Assembly (NCBI GenBank): GCA_023436145.1
Contig: JAEZKP010000047.1
Location: forward strand, 1-64,000
Reading direction: 5' to 3'
Length of the DNA: 64,000 nt
From: Fibrobacterota bacterium
Lineage (GTDB): Bacteria > Fibrobacterota > Chitinivibrionia > Chitinivibrionales > Chitinispirillaceae
Shown: piece after piece, positions 1 through 8,980 of the stretch
Layout: every line of letters begins with the position of its first letter
Numbering within the stretch: the first letter of the stretch is position 1
Program-made: the position numbers and the translations under genes
The notes under the pieces: generated by a model
The model's input: only the letters and a program-made list of their open reading frames with translations
What the model was told of the DNA's origin: nothing
Database searches by the model: none

Positions 1-3000
1 AATTCATTACTGAAGGAGTATTTTGCATGCAGAATGACTGCCGGGGAACTCAGAACAGCTAACCCCTCAGATATTCCCCAGATCCCTCAGCTTAAAGAGA
101 TGATAAAAAAACTGGAACCAGCAGTTCACCAACATCTATTACAGCAGATTTATATGGGCAATTTCTGCGATTGCACTATCGAACTGGAACCTGCAGCGCG
201 AGAAATAAAACGATTTGATAGGATCATAGAAGCTGCCGCTGAGCAGATCCTGGAAACCCGGTATCCCCGTTTCAAGGAGATTGCCTCCAGAAGTATTCCC
301 CCATCACTGCGTTACTATCAACGACTTTTCGATGAATTCATAATACCAGGATTGATTTCCCTTAAAGATGCACGGACACAGGGTTTAACTGAAGCAATAG
401 AGACTATGGTTGTCCCTTTAGGCCTGGTTGAGGTAAAATCCGGCAATTATCTGCTGGCTCCCAATCCTGTTACTAATCAGTTTCTTTCATGGTTTTTCGG
501 ACTGCTGCCAGTCTCAGGTCAAGTTCCGGTATCAGACCTGCTTTTGAAATTGCAAACTGGTGTATATGGCACTCCACGCGATCTGGCATGCTTTCTCATC
601 GCATCGCTTGCCTACTGCGGTCACATCTCATTAATAAACAGAGGACGTACTGTACCCATCGATTTTATCAGATTGACAAACATCGATCAGGTCGAGTCAG
701 TTGCTCCTGGAGAGCTTATCAAACAGGCTGACCGGGAAACGATTACAGGTTCCTGTTCATTTTTATGCGGATCTATACCCGGTGAATCTTTTGGGCTCCG
801 GCAGCAGCGTGATATCTGGCAGGCGGTTTTGAAATTTAAAACAAGTGGAGCTTCACTGATAAACGAGCTGGATCATAAAATCAAAGCCCTTTCAGGATTT
901 TCAGCGTTTAGTAATTTTGATTTTGATAACATTAACCGTAAATGTGTATCTCTTTCCAGAGTACTGGAAGAGATAAAGATATCTTATAACGCACGTGAAG
1001 GATTGGAACGCTTCCTGATTTCGTGGAGAAACTCCGGTTTGACCTCTGGTGATATTACCCACCTTCGGCAACTGGAAAAATTCCTTGGCCATCATGGGGA
1101 AAGAATAGTTTTTGTAAATCATTACCTGCACCACCATTCGGTTCTCGAAGCATCATCTACAGATAAAGATACAAATCAGAGCAGAGATACGGTACTAATG
1201 ATGTTGCGTCAACCTGATTTGATGATTATTCCAGATGAAGGCGAACAGCTGCAGGCAGCTTTTGAGGCATTTCGTAACAGTTATATGCAGAAATATTCCT
1301 CCGATCACGCAAATTTTCAGAAATCCCGAAAAAGAGCTGTTGTATCCAGACATTCCTTAAAAGCATTACAAACAATCCGGCGGCTTACGGCAGTTACCAC
1401 TCTTGACCGCCCAATAGGCACGCAACATCTTCTGGATGAACTGGAGAAGCCATCACCGGCAGTCTGCACCAGAAACACTGCAGAGGAGTTGCTCCGCTCT
1501 CCTATGTGCAGTTGCGGATATCAGTGTGGTACTGCTCCGGAGCAAAAAACTTCAACTGATCCGGAAACTGCTATTGAAACCATTTTACATGATTATGCAT
1601 CAATTCTTTGTACACCTCAGGTGATCGAAGCTCTTTCGGCACGGTCATTTGCGTTACGGGATATAGACAGATGTGCATCAGAACGGCTTCATAATCTGCA
1701 TACATTCCTAAAGAATAATGACACCAATGGTTCTCTTGCTTTATGCGATTTGTTAGATGACTTAACTATAGCAGAATTAAATAAAGCACTTTGCGGTTAC
1801 ACAGCAGTAGAGAACAGAGATCTTGATATCCTAAGAAACCAGCTTTCAGGACGCCGTCTTACCCCTTCACAAATAAGAGAAATATTCAACCAGTGGCTTG
1901 GCAAGACATCCGATGAAACGATTCTTGCAATAGACCAGAATTCCATCTCATCTGAATATGAAACAGCAGAGTACCTGCTCTGGCCTTTTCTTCACCAGAA
2001 AATTTTTCAGCATTCGGTTCAGGAATCAAAAATTACAAGTGCACAAGTGCAGTCTTTATCCTCAATACTTGAGCAGCAGTTTCCATCAAATAAACTCATG
2101 ATGATTTTTGAACGGAGCTCTACAGCTGATCTCTTCGAATTTTTATGCAAGGAACCTCTGCATTATTCCGCCATCCAGGCTGCCTGGAAAATACTCAGTG
2201 ATCGTGTATTGAATGCTACAGAAAAAGTCCCGGAGCAACTGTATTCTCAATTTCTGGACAGTTCGGAAGGTTTGCATGTTAAAAGGCGGCTTATTGCATT
2301 AAAAGAATTTTCCAGAAATCGGGCGTTTGCATTTCCCATGAAATTACGCACACGTCTTCAGACATCATTTCTGTATAATGACCCCTGGACTGATTCTCAA
2401 TTGAAAAGGTCCATTCAAGGAATAATTGAGAAGCTGACTGTCGATAGCAGCGACTGGTTTCAAACGCTTCCTCCTGTTAAAAAAATAAATTATACCGACA
2501 ATTCCACAATCATCCTGATAGATGGCGTCTCAATCGATGTCTGGCTGGAGCTTCAGAACACCAGTTCCTCACTTTTCGATGATGCAAATACCAGTATCCA
2601 CAGACTTTCTTCACCGAGTATGACGTTGGATAGTATAAATGAACTTTTCGATTTTCCTGCAGAAAGCGATCCTTCGGAGAAGCTGAATGATTTAGAAATT
2701 ACCTATTTGACCATATCAGGAAATGAAGACCATTTATGGAAAGACCTTATTCCAAAATCGAAACCAGGCAAACCACTATTGATAAGAGTTTCGGCCATAG
2801 ATGAAAAGGCACATAAGGGTAATATCCACCTTCATGAGATGCCTGCATTTCTTGAGAATATTTTGACCAGAAACATTCCCTCGCTTCTTGATTTATGCAG
2901 GTCAGAAAAACGGAAGCTGATAATTACCTCAGACCATGGCTTTTCCTTCACTTCAAATGGCCTTTCCCACGGAAAAGGAGGACCTTTTGAGCAATCCATT

Positions 3001-3027
3001 TTCAGAGTTGATTGGCAGTCCGGGTAA
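1..3027 (+). CDS. PglY/DUF6079-like protein with C-terminal PglZ-type phosphatase domain (5' end missing)
   Basis: The reading frame is open from base 1, so the gene starts outside the window; 1008 codons are visible. The first ~250 visible residues (a long helical part with YPRF and a GTPRDLACFLIASLA stretch) resemble the body of PglY/DUF6079 proteins of BREX-2 phage-defence systems, whose P-loop would lie upstream of this window. A Cys cluster (MCSCGYQC) lies near residue 500 of the visible part. The last ~170 residues look like a PglZ domain of the alkaline-phosphatase superfamily: IILIDGVSIDVW, then IITSDHGF, then SHGKGG close to the stop, so the expected metal-ligand positions appear kept. 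PglY and PglZ are normally separate proteins; one chain carrying both is unusual. The role as a defence component is inferred. No partner gene lies downstream, so any others must be upstream. Confidence 0.55.
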   Translation, partial: NSLLKEYFACRMTAGELRTANPSDIPQIPQLKEMIKKLEPAVHQHLLQQIYMGNFCDCTIELEPAAREIKRFDRIIEAAAEQILETRYPRFKEIASRSIPPSLRYYQRLFDEFIIPGLISLKDARTQGLTEAIETMVVPLGLVEVKSGNYLLAPNPVTNQFLSWFFGLLPVSGQVPVSDLLLKLQTGVYGTPRDLACFLIASLAYCGHISLINRGRTVPIDFIRLTNIDQVESVAPGELIKQADRETITGSCSFLCGSIPGESFGLRQQRDIWQAVLKFKTSGASLINELDHKIKALSGFSAFSNFDFDNINRKCVSLSRVLEEIKISYNAREGLERFLISWRNSGLTSGDITHLRQLEKFLGHHGERIVFVNHYLHHHSVLEASSTDKDTNQSRDTVLMMLRQPDLMIIPDEGEQLQAAFEAFRNSYMQKYSSDHANFQKSRKRAVVSRHSLKALQTIRRLTAVTTLDRPIGTQHLLDELEKPSPAVCTRNTAEELLRSPMCSCGYQCGTAPEQKTSTDPETAIETILHDYASILCTPQVIEALSARSFALRDIDRCASERLHNLHTFLKNNDTNGSLALCDLLDDLTIAELNKALCGYTAVENRDLDILRNQLSGRRLTPSQIREIFNQWLGKTSDETILAIDQNSISSEYETAEYLLWPFLHQKIFQHSVQESKITSAQVQSLSSILEQQFPSNKLMMIFERSSTADLFEFLCKEPLHYSAIQAAWKILSDRVLNATEKVPEQLYSQFLDSSEGLHVKRRLIALKEFSRNRAFAFPMKLRTRLQTSFLYNDPWTDSQLKRSIQGIIEKLTVDSSDWFQTLPPVKKINYTDNSTIILIDGVSIDVWLELQNTSSSLFDDANTSIHRLSSPSMTLDSINELFDFPAESDPSEKLNDLEITYLTISGNEDHLWKDLIPKSKPGKPLLIRVSAIDEKAHKGNIHLHEMPAFLENILTRNIPSLLDLCRSEKRKLIITSDHGFSFTSNGLSHGKGGPFEQSIFRVDWQSG

Positions 3028-3150
3028 AATGTATACTATTTTTTGAGGAAAAAAGGTTCGCCGGCTAAGATTATGCTGTAATGAACGACAAGGTTTAATC
3101 GTTTCACCGAGGGATCTATCAAATACCTGAAGAAAGATTGGATTTAAAAC

Positions 3151-3996
3151 ATGAGCGAAAGCTTTAAAAATGAAGTATTCAGGCTGCAAGCACGATTTCT
3201 TTATCTGGAGATGTTGTTTCTGTATGCAATCGCCTCCTTTTGCATCATCTCCTGGTTTCCTCCCGTTTTTTCTCTTTTAGCATACGAAGAGATCCTTCGG
3301 TCTGCACTCAAAGCATCAGTTCTCCTGAATATGACAGCTCTGATTCTGTTCTTACTTTACAAATTTTTTAAAGGTGAGATGCGTCGTATTTCAATAATGA
3401 TTACAGATAATCAGATTATTAAAAAAGGGTTCTCCGGAACCACATCGGTTTGCTTTTCAGATATTACCAGCCTTGAATATATAAGGATGCCCGGATTACG
3501 TGGTTTTCTTAAGTTCAGTACATCGGATAAAGTACTGAAAATACCTTTATTTATGGAGCATACCGTAAAGTTTACTGCTTCGCTGCAAACCAGACTCAAT
3601 GAGTATCCAAAAGTTTTGGCCAACATAAATAAGACGCAGCTTTATGAAGATGCAACTGTTTTTCAGGACTCTTATCAACGTTCTTTAAAGGCATTTTCCC
3701 CACTCATCATGATTTCTTTGCTCTTGTTTTTTATAAATACCATAATAGCAGTCGAATTCTGGGGATTGGCTCTTATACCTATTCTTATATTTGCCATGAC
3801 CGGCCTTTTTCTTCCCTTGATTGCATATCATTTAGCCGATGTAAAAATAAATCAATCTGTCAGAAACCTGCTCAGATCCGACACAGCCCAGATTCATAAC
3901 AGCTGCATGGAATATCTTCACAGCGGATTTCTTACTTTCATTTTATATCTTTTAGTCGGTATTCTTTTTAAGGCTGTTTTTCTGTGGAATCAATAA
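3151..3996 (+). CDS. Polytopic membrane protein with a PH-like cytosolic loop, function unknown
   Basis: I do not recognise a named family. The 281-residue protein has two hydrophobic segments at about residues 20-45 and 55-72, then a soluble beta-rich stretch (about 75-135, ISIMITDNQIIKKG ... ISLEYIRMPG-like order) that resembles bacterial PH (YdbS/bPH) domains. Three more hydrophobic segments follow at about 183-203, 205-228 and 258-278. It begins at ATG with only a weak purine stretch upstream. Its end overlaps the dus start by 13 bases, so the two are probably co-transcribed and translationally coupled, although no functional link to tRNA modification is evident. Confidence 0.7.
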   Translation: MSESFKNEVFRLQARFLYLEMLFLYAIASFCIISWFPPVFSLLAYEEILRSALKASVLLNMTALILFLLYKFFKGEMRRISIMITDNQIIKKGFSGTTSVCFSDITSLEYIRMPGLRGFLKFSTSDKVLKIPLFMEHTVKFTASLQTRLNEYPKVLANINKTQLYEDATVFQDSYQRSLKAFSPLIMISLLLFFINTIIAVEFWGLALIPILIFAMTGLFLPLIAYHLADVKINQSVRNLLRSDTAQIHNSCMEYLHSGFLTFILYLLVGILFKAVFLWNQ

Positions 3997-4970
3997 CCAG
4001 ACCTCTTACTTTACAAAACAATTTTATTTCACCTCCTTTACTTTGTGCCCCAATGGCCGGACTTACCCATAGTGCATTCAGGCGTCTTCTGGCGGGCTTT
4101 GGGGGTTACGGATGTCTATACACTGAGATGCTCTCTGCAAAAGCCCTTCTGGTAGAAAACCTTAGCCAATCCCCATTTACCAAAAAAAGAGCCGTCGAAG
4201 GAAAAGTTGTATATCAGTTGAAACTATCTGGCAACGAACCTTTAAAGGAAATAATTGAACGGGTTATAAGCATAGAACCATTTGCAATAGACATCAATCT
4301 TGGGTGCCCTGCACCAGCTGTAAAAAAAGATGGTTGTGGAAAATCGCTTTTTGATAATTTCGAATTGCTTAAAACCACTCTTCATAAACTGAGAGAATAC
4401 TGGAAAGGTATATTGACAGTTAAGTGCCGGCTGGGAAATAATGAGCAGGGCTGGGAGGATCGATTTATAGCACGTATCAGTCTGTTCCGACAATGCGGAG
4501 TCGATGGAATCTGCGTTCATCCCAGGTTTTCTGATGAAAAACTGAAGAGAGAAGCCCGCTGGGACCTTTTCAGCTGGATCAGATCTCAAACCGAACTCCC
4601 GCTAATCGCTAATGGAGACATCTGTGACAGGACTGCATTAAAGCTGCTCTCTTCAGGAGTATGTGATGCTCTGATGATAGGCCGAATGTCAGTTATAAAA
4701 CCCTGGGTTTTCCGGGATATAACAGGCGAATCCGGAGATATCGACTTCGCAGAAGTATGGAACCGTCATATTGATTACATCTGTGAAGATTTCCCTCCAG
4801 AAAAAGCTATAGGCAGAATAAAGGAATTCACATCCTATTATGCCAGAAATTTTTTCTTTGGCCATGAACTGTTCAGAGTTGTACAATCAGCTTCTTCGAT
4901 TGAGCAATTAAGAGTAAGGGGCAACCAGTTCCTCTCTTCAGATCCCCAGGTTTGCTCTGCAAAATTGTGA
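3984..4970 (+). CDS. dus: tRNA-dihydrouridine synthase
   Basis: Flavin enzyme that reduces specific uridines in tRNA to dihydrouridine, using NADPH and FMN. The 328-residue product shows the Dus TIM-barrel signatures in order: APMAGLTHSAFR near the N-terminus (FMN binding), a TEMLSAKAL segment, then INLGCPAP followed by the catalytic-loop cysteine in KDGCGKSL, VKCRLG, and a phosphate-binding stretch LIANGDI ... ALMIGRMSV. Length fits the family. The start is GTG at 3984, inside the preceding membrane-protein gene, with AAGG about ten bases upstream. It converges on the HD-GYP gene with about 60 bases between them. Which Dus subfamily (A, B or C) it belongs to cannot be decided by eye. Confidence 0.93.
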   Translation: MESITRPLTLQNNFISPPLLCAPMAGLTHSAFRRLLAGFGGYGCLYTEMLSAKALLVENLSQSPFTKKRAVEGKVVYQLKLSGNEPLKEIIERVISIEPFAIDINLGCPAPAVKKDGCGKSLFDNFELLKTTLHKLREYWKGILTVKCRLGNNEQGWEDRFIARISLFRQCGVDGICVHPRFSDEKLKREARWDLFSWIRSQTELPLIANGDICDRTALKLLSSGVCDALMIGRMSVIKPWVFRDITGESGDIDFAEVWNRHIDYICEDFPPEKAIGRIKEFTSYYARNFFFGHELFRVVQSASSIEQLRVRGNQFLSSDPQVCSAKL

Positions 4971-5032
4971 AACAATCCTGCATCACAATAAGCAGGCTGT
5001 TGAGTCTGAGATGCTATTTAGTAAACAATTAT

Positions 5033-6226
5033 TCAAATCACCAGTTCCAGAGTAAAACCCTTGTGTTTAGCCATGTCTATCAGAATTGGTTTAACTTTCT
5101 GATGGTTTTTTGTTTCATATATTACAATCTGGGGGTTTTCCAGATTTTCCGGATTATCGCGGGCTACCACCCCATAATAGCCGACAAGTTGGGGAGTTGG
5201 AGCATTGACTATTTTAATTCTCGCACCGACTGGAAATAAGGGAACAATAGTAGTCAGAGTTTTAATGATGTCCGCATTAAGCAGATTTCCACCCATTTCA
5301 ATTATGTTTCTGAGGGCAACCTTTATGTTGCAGGGTTCAATCCCTTCACGCGGCCTTCCTGAGATGTATGAATCATAGCAATCTGCTACTGCTACAATTT
5401 CAGCGAACCTGTGTATCATGTTCTGTCTGGAAAAGTCTTTTAGAGGGGGGCGGTTATCACCCTTTATACCTTGTGGAAATCCCGTACCGTTCTGCCGCTC
5501 ATGATGCTGCAAAGCAACAGCTGCACTGGTTGAAGGGATTGCATGATTTTGAGAAAGCATCAGAAAGCCGTAGACAGTGTGTTGCTGATAGGCTTTAAGC
5601 TCCTCAGCACTGTATTCGGTTATTTTCTTGGTAAGTAACTCTTTTGGTAAAGCAATCAAGCCCAGTTCGTAATTGAGCGCACCAATACCAAGCTGTTTCA
5701 TCTCCTCATAAGATAATTTGTACTTTTTACCAATACAAAGTGAAGTTATGGTAACATTCAGTGCATGCCCCAGAAGACTGGGTTGGGTCTGCTGCATGGC
5801 AGAGAGATTAAGCACTATCGATGATTGACTCATGATTTCTTCCACAAACTTATCCAGAGCCTTAACCATTCCATTATTCATTATAAACTTGTTCAGATAT
5901 TGCTTATTCTCTTTTAATATATCTTTTATCTTATCTGTACTTTTGATGCGGAAATGTTCAATAGCATTGGATAGTTCTTTTGATGAAGAATCGATGGACT
6001 GGCTCATCTCCCGCTGTGCCGCCTCTGATACGACATCTTCCGGATTTACGCTCTCAGTACCTTCAACATCGATAAGGACATTGCGGTAACCTAATTGTTT
6101 TAGTCTTTCACGATACCGTTCCTTGATTCTATAGCCTGCAGCCAGAAGAAGCTCTCCTGAAGGCAGAACAATCGACTCACCCAGAACCATATCCTCCTGG
6201 ACCTGCTCTAATGTATATCTAACCAC
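5033..6226 (-). CDS. HD-GYP-like domain protein with degenerate HD dyad
   Basis: HD-GYP proteins are usually c-di-GMP phosphodiesterases. This 397-residue protein has an N-terminal DUF3391-like module (residues 1-50, GESIVLPSGELLLAAGYRI), a helical linker, and an HD-GYP fold at about 130-300. The first helix His (LLGHALNVT) is present, and the GYP-type motif reads HHERQNGTGFP followed by VAVADCYDS. The hallmark His-Asp pair, expected in LLHDIGKI, instead reads LNYELGLI (Asn-Tyr). At least two metal ligands are therefore gone, and I infer it binds a ligand or partner rather than hydrolysing c-di-GMP. A C-terminal ~90-residue beta-rich tail follows. The start is GTG with AAGGA five bases upstream. 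It is a single gene, convergent with dus. Confidence 0.8.
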   Translation of the reverse strand: MVRYTLEQVQEDMVLGESIVLPSGELLLAAGYRIKERYRERLKQLGYRNVLIDVEGTESVNPEDVVSEAAQREMSQSIDSSSKELSNAIEHFRIKSTDKIKDILKENKQYLNKFIMNNGMVKALDKFVEEIMSQSSIVLNLSAMQQTQPSLLGHALNVTITSLCIGKKYKLSYEEMKQLGIGALNYELGLIALPKELLTKKITEYSAEELKAYQQHTVYGFLMLSQNHAIPSTSAAVALQHHERQNGTGFPQGIKGDNRPPLKDFSRQNMIHRFAEIVAVADCYDSYISGRPREGIEPCNIKVALRNIIEMGGNLLNADIIKTLTTIVPLFPVGARIKIVNAPTPQLVGYYGVVARDNPENLENPQIVIYETKNHQKVKPILIDMAKHKGFTLELVI

Positions 6227-6395
6227 AATTTCCTTTCACAACCACTTCGGAATGTATCTTTTCAGAACAATACCTATAGATTATACAAAACATTTGGATA
6301 AGAATCAAAGTGCATTTTATACTCCTTGATATTAATTTTAAGCGATTTAAAGCCAGGCAATTTCATAAATATCCAAAAAAATAAGAGGTTAGCTG

Positions 6396-7259
6396 ATGAT
6401 AGAGCTGATAAAAGAGATCTCATCGCCGGATGCAGCCGAAATTGAAGTCTATCGTACTTTAAGGCGGCCTGAGCATCACAGAAAACAAGGTTTGTTTGTG
6501 GTTGAGGGTGATAAAGTGGTTAACCGGTTTCTTGAGAGCAACCTGTGCACAGTATCAGTCCTGGTGGTTTCAGATCTTCTGGATTATTACTATCCGATAC
6601 TTGAAAAAAAATCGGAAAAGATAAAAATCTATACTACAAGTGAGCCACTTTTAAAAGCCATTGTTGGTTTTAAGTATCATCAGGGAATAATGGCTGTGGG
6701 TAAAATTCCACAGCAGCGCTCTCTGGAGCAGATTATGGTCAATTGCACAGAACCAGCAATCATAGTTGCATTGGATCGACTGGAAAGTGCGGAAAATACA
6801 GGGATCATTATCAGAAATTGTGCAGCAAACGGAGTACTGGCTGTAATTGCAGGTGAAAGATCCACAGATCCATTTCTGCGAAGGGCGGTAAGAAATTCAA
6901 TGGGTACGCTGTTCAACCTCCCGATAGTTTATTCAAATAATCTGGTATCTACTCTGGAGCAGCTTCGTGAGATTCACCATTTCCAGATAGTTGCAGCCCA
7001 CCCCAGAGCCCAGAGTCAGGATCTGTTCATGACAGATTTAAGTAAAAACAGTTGCATCGTTTTGGGAAATGAGGGGACCGGTATCAGTCCAGAAGTTTTA
7101 AGCCAATGTGATATAGAAGTCCAAATCCCTATGGTTTCCAATGTTGATTCTTTAAATGTAGCCTGTGCCAGTGCAGTTATTCTTTATGAAGCCGTACGGC
7201 AGCGACACAGCCGAAAATTTCATATACCGCAATTCTTGATTGAAAATTCAGAGCTTTAA
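6396..7259 (+). CDS. TrmH/SpoU-family RNA 2'-O-methyltransferase
   Basis: SPOUT-fold methyltransferase that 2'-O-methylates ribose in rRNA or tRNA using S-adenosylmethionine. In the 287-residue product the N-terminal ~100 residues form the substrate-binding (SpoU_sub_bind-like) domain, with LFVVEGDKVV. The SPOUT domain then shows motif 1 (RLESAENTGIIIRNCAANG), motif 2 (IVLGNEGTGIS) and motif 3 (VDSLNVACASAVILYE), the deep-trefoil-knot signature. Size and layout match the 23S rRNA RlmB/TsnR-like group rather than short TrmL. It starts at ATG preceded by AAGAGG. It stands alone, divergent from the HD-GYP gene, and is followed by a terminator-like hairpin. Confidence 0.9.
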   Translation: MIELIKEISSPDAAEIEVYRTLRRPEHHRKQGLFVVEGDKVVNRFLESNLCTVSVLVVSDLLDYYYPILEKKSEKIKIYTTSEPLLKAIVGFKYHQGIMAVGKIPQQRSLEQIMVNCTEPAIIVALDRLESAENTGIIIRNCAANGVLAVIAGERSTDPFLRRAVRNSMGTLFNLPIVYSNNLVSTLEQLREIHHFQIVAAHPRAQSQDLFMTDLSKNSCIVLGNEGTGISPEVLSQCDIEVQIPMVSNVDSLNVACASAVILYEAVRQRHSRKFHIPQFLIENSEL

Positions 7260-7296
7260 ATTTTAATCCCTAATCGGAGCATCCAGCTCAGGAGAG

Positions 7297-7336
7297 ACTC
7301 TCACTTGAACATAGTTTCGGGTGGGAGTTTTTATTT
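7297..7336 (+). terminator. Probable intrinsic terminator after the TrmH-family gene
   Basis: ACTCTCAC (7297-7304) pairs with GTGGGAGT (7321-7328) through seven Watson-Crick pairs and one G-U, with a 16-base loop, followed directly by a T-rich run. The loop is long, so it is weaker than a textbook terminator. Confidence 0.5.
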
Positions 7337-7414
7337 GTAATTCGTGAGTTGCTCAGTAAGTGAAATTTCCAGTTCAGTTTTGATCCCCTACTGATACTTA
7401 TTTGTTATACACTG

Positions 7415-7436
7415 CACAATTTCGTACAAAATTGTG
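7415..7436. promoter_or_regulatory. 22-bp palindrome upstream of the sigma-54 promoter (possible activator site)
   Basis: CACAATTT and AAATTGTG face each other around a 6-base centre, with 10 of 11 positions symmetrical over 22 bases. It lies about 45 bases upstream of the -24 element of the amt promoter, within the range expected for a sigma-54 enhancer-binding protein. The outer GCAC recalls half of an NtrC site, but the spacing is not canonical. The 7260-7564 gap otherwise holds only the upstream terminator and the promoter. Confidence 0.5.
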
Positions 7437-7480
7437 TCCGAAGCAGTTTAACAACCCTTAAAACTAATACAAACGATAGT

Positions 7481-7497
7481 TGGTATGCTTATTGCAT
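7481..7497 (+). promoter_or_regulatory. Sigma-54 (-24/-12) promoter for amt-glnK
   Basis: TGGTAT, five bases, then TTGCAT has the exact spacing of the sigma-54 consensus TGGCAC-N5-TTGCA, with the invariant GG and GC present. It lies 68 bases upstream of the amt start codon. In many bacteria amtB-glnK is transcribed by sigma-54 RNA polymerase under NtrC, so position and context agree. Confidence 0.8.
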
Positions 7498-7564
7498 AAA
7501 AAGGCAGGCAGAACGAATGACCCGGGATCGTATGTTGAAAGTTTCTTTTTATTAGGAGGATGTA

Positions 7565-8980
7565 ATGAGAAAACATTTAGGTAAAGCTACCTTGTTTCTG
7601 GTAGCATTTGCAGGTACCATATTAGCCGATGATGGATCTGGATATAATATGGTTGATACTTTATGGGTATTGATGGCCGCATTTCTGGTCTTTTTCATGA
7701 ATGCCGGATTCGCATTTGTTGAGAGCGGATTCTGTCGTGCAAAGAATGTGGTTAATATTCTGGCCAAAAACTTTGTAGTCTTTGCAATTGCCGCAATTGC
7801 CTATTGGGCAGTAGGATACGGGTTCATGTTTGGAAAGGGAGAGATAATTGGAACCAACTCTTTTTTGGTAAATGAGGCGGCAAGCAGTCCGGTAACCAAC
7901 ATACCGCTTTTTGTCTTTTTCTTTTTCCAGCTTGCTTTCGCTTCTGCAGGATGTTCAATTATATCCGGAGCAGTTGCTGAGCGAATAAAGCTGATCTCCT
8001 TCCTGCTTTTTGGATTGTTAATGGTGGCTTTTATTTATCCATTGACAGGTCACTGGATCTGGGGAGGCGGCTGGCTTTCAGCTATGGGATTTCATGATTT
8101 TGCCGGTTCCACTGCAGTTCATTCTGTAGGAGGCTGGTGTGCACTTACCGGAATCATCCTTTTAGGACCACGCATCGGTAAATACCGTCCGGATGGCTCA
8201 CAGCGCGCTATATTGGGACATTCCATACCATTGGCTACTTTAGGTGGTTTTATACTCTGGTTAGGCTGGTTTGGGTTTAATCCTGGAAGCCAGCTGGCCA
8301 TGGATGTCAATGTACCACGTATTGCCTTAACTACTGCATTGGCATCCTGTACAGGGATTTTAGGCGCTATGGTTACATCATGGATTACCAACGGTAAACC
8401 TGATCTTTCGATGATTATAAACGGATGTCTGGCAGGACTGGTGGGAATAACCGCACCCTGTGCAGTTGTCTCTCCGGTTGGTGCATTAATAATAGGATTT
8501 ATAGCTGGAATAATCGTAGTATTTGCTGTTTACGCATTTGACAAACTTCACATTGACGATCCAGTAGGTGCACTCTCTGTACATCTTGTCAATGGCGTCT
8601 GGGGAACCCTGGCTGTGGGTCTTTTTGCTGTGCCGCAGTATTTTAATGGCAATGCAGGACTTTTTTATGGAGGTGGATTTGCTCAGCTTGGAACTCAGGT
8701 GATTGGTATACTGGCTGTTGGTGCTACTGTTCTGGCCAGTTCATTTACACTCTGGGCCATAATAAAAGCAATTTTGGGTTTGCGGGTATCGCGTGAAGAA
8801 GAGATCGGTGGCCTTGATGTTGGTGAGATGGGATTAGAGGGTTATAGTGGATTCCAGATTTTCACTACTGAAGATGTCAGCCCGGTTATTGTAAGTGAAC
8901 CAGCAAAGAAAGTTACATCAATTAAGGAGGTAAAAAATGAAACTGGTCGTGGCAATTATACAGCCAACAAAGTTGCCTGA
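7565..8980 (+). CDS. amt: Ammonium transporter (Amt)
   Basis: Inner-membrane channel for ammonium/ammonia uptake. The 471-residue product begins with a cleavable-signal-like segment (residues 1-21) and then about eleven membrane helices. Family signatures are present: FMNAGFAFVESG, the Asp and first pore His in DFAGSTAVHS (about residues 178-187), and the twin His in DPVGALSVHLVNGVWG (about 330-345). A ~70-residue cytosolic tail follows. The ATG has a strong site, TTAGGAGG, five bases upstream. The last 44 bases overlap the glnK start, so the two are co-expressed. A sigma-54 promoter precedes it, indicating induction under nitrogen limitation. Confidence 0.97.
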   Translation: MRKHLGKATLFLVAFAGTILADDGSGYNMVDTLWVLMAAFLVFFMNAGFAFVESGFCRAKNVVNILAKNFVVFAIAAIAYWAVGYGFMFGKGEIIGTNSFLVNEAASSPVTNIPLFVFFFFQLAFASAGCSIISGAVAERIKLISFLLFGLLMVAFIYPLTGHWIWGGGWLSAMGFHDFAGSTAVHSVGGWCALTGIILLGPRIGKYRPDGSQRAILGHSIPLATLGGFILWLGWFGFNPGSQLAMDVNVPRIALTTALASCTGILGAMVTSWITNGKPDLSMIINGCLAGLVGITAPCAVVSPVGALIIGFIAGIIVVFAVYAFDKLHIDDPVGALSVHLVNGVWGTLAVGLFAVPQYFNGNAGLFYGGGFAQLGTQVIGILAVGATVLASSFTLWAIIKAILGLRVSREEEIGGLDVGEMGLEGYSGFQIFTTEDVSPVIVSEPAKKVTSIKEVKNETGRGNYTANKVA

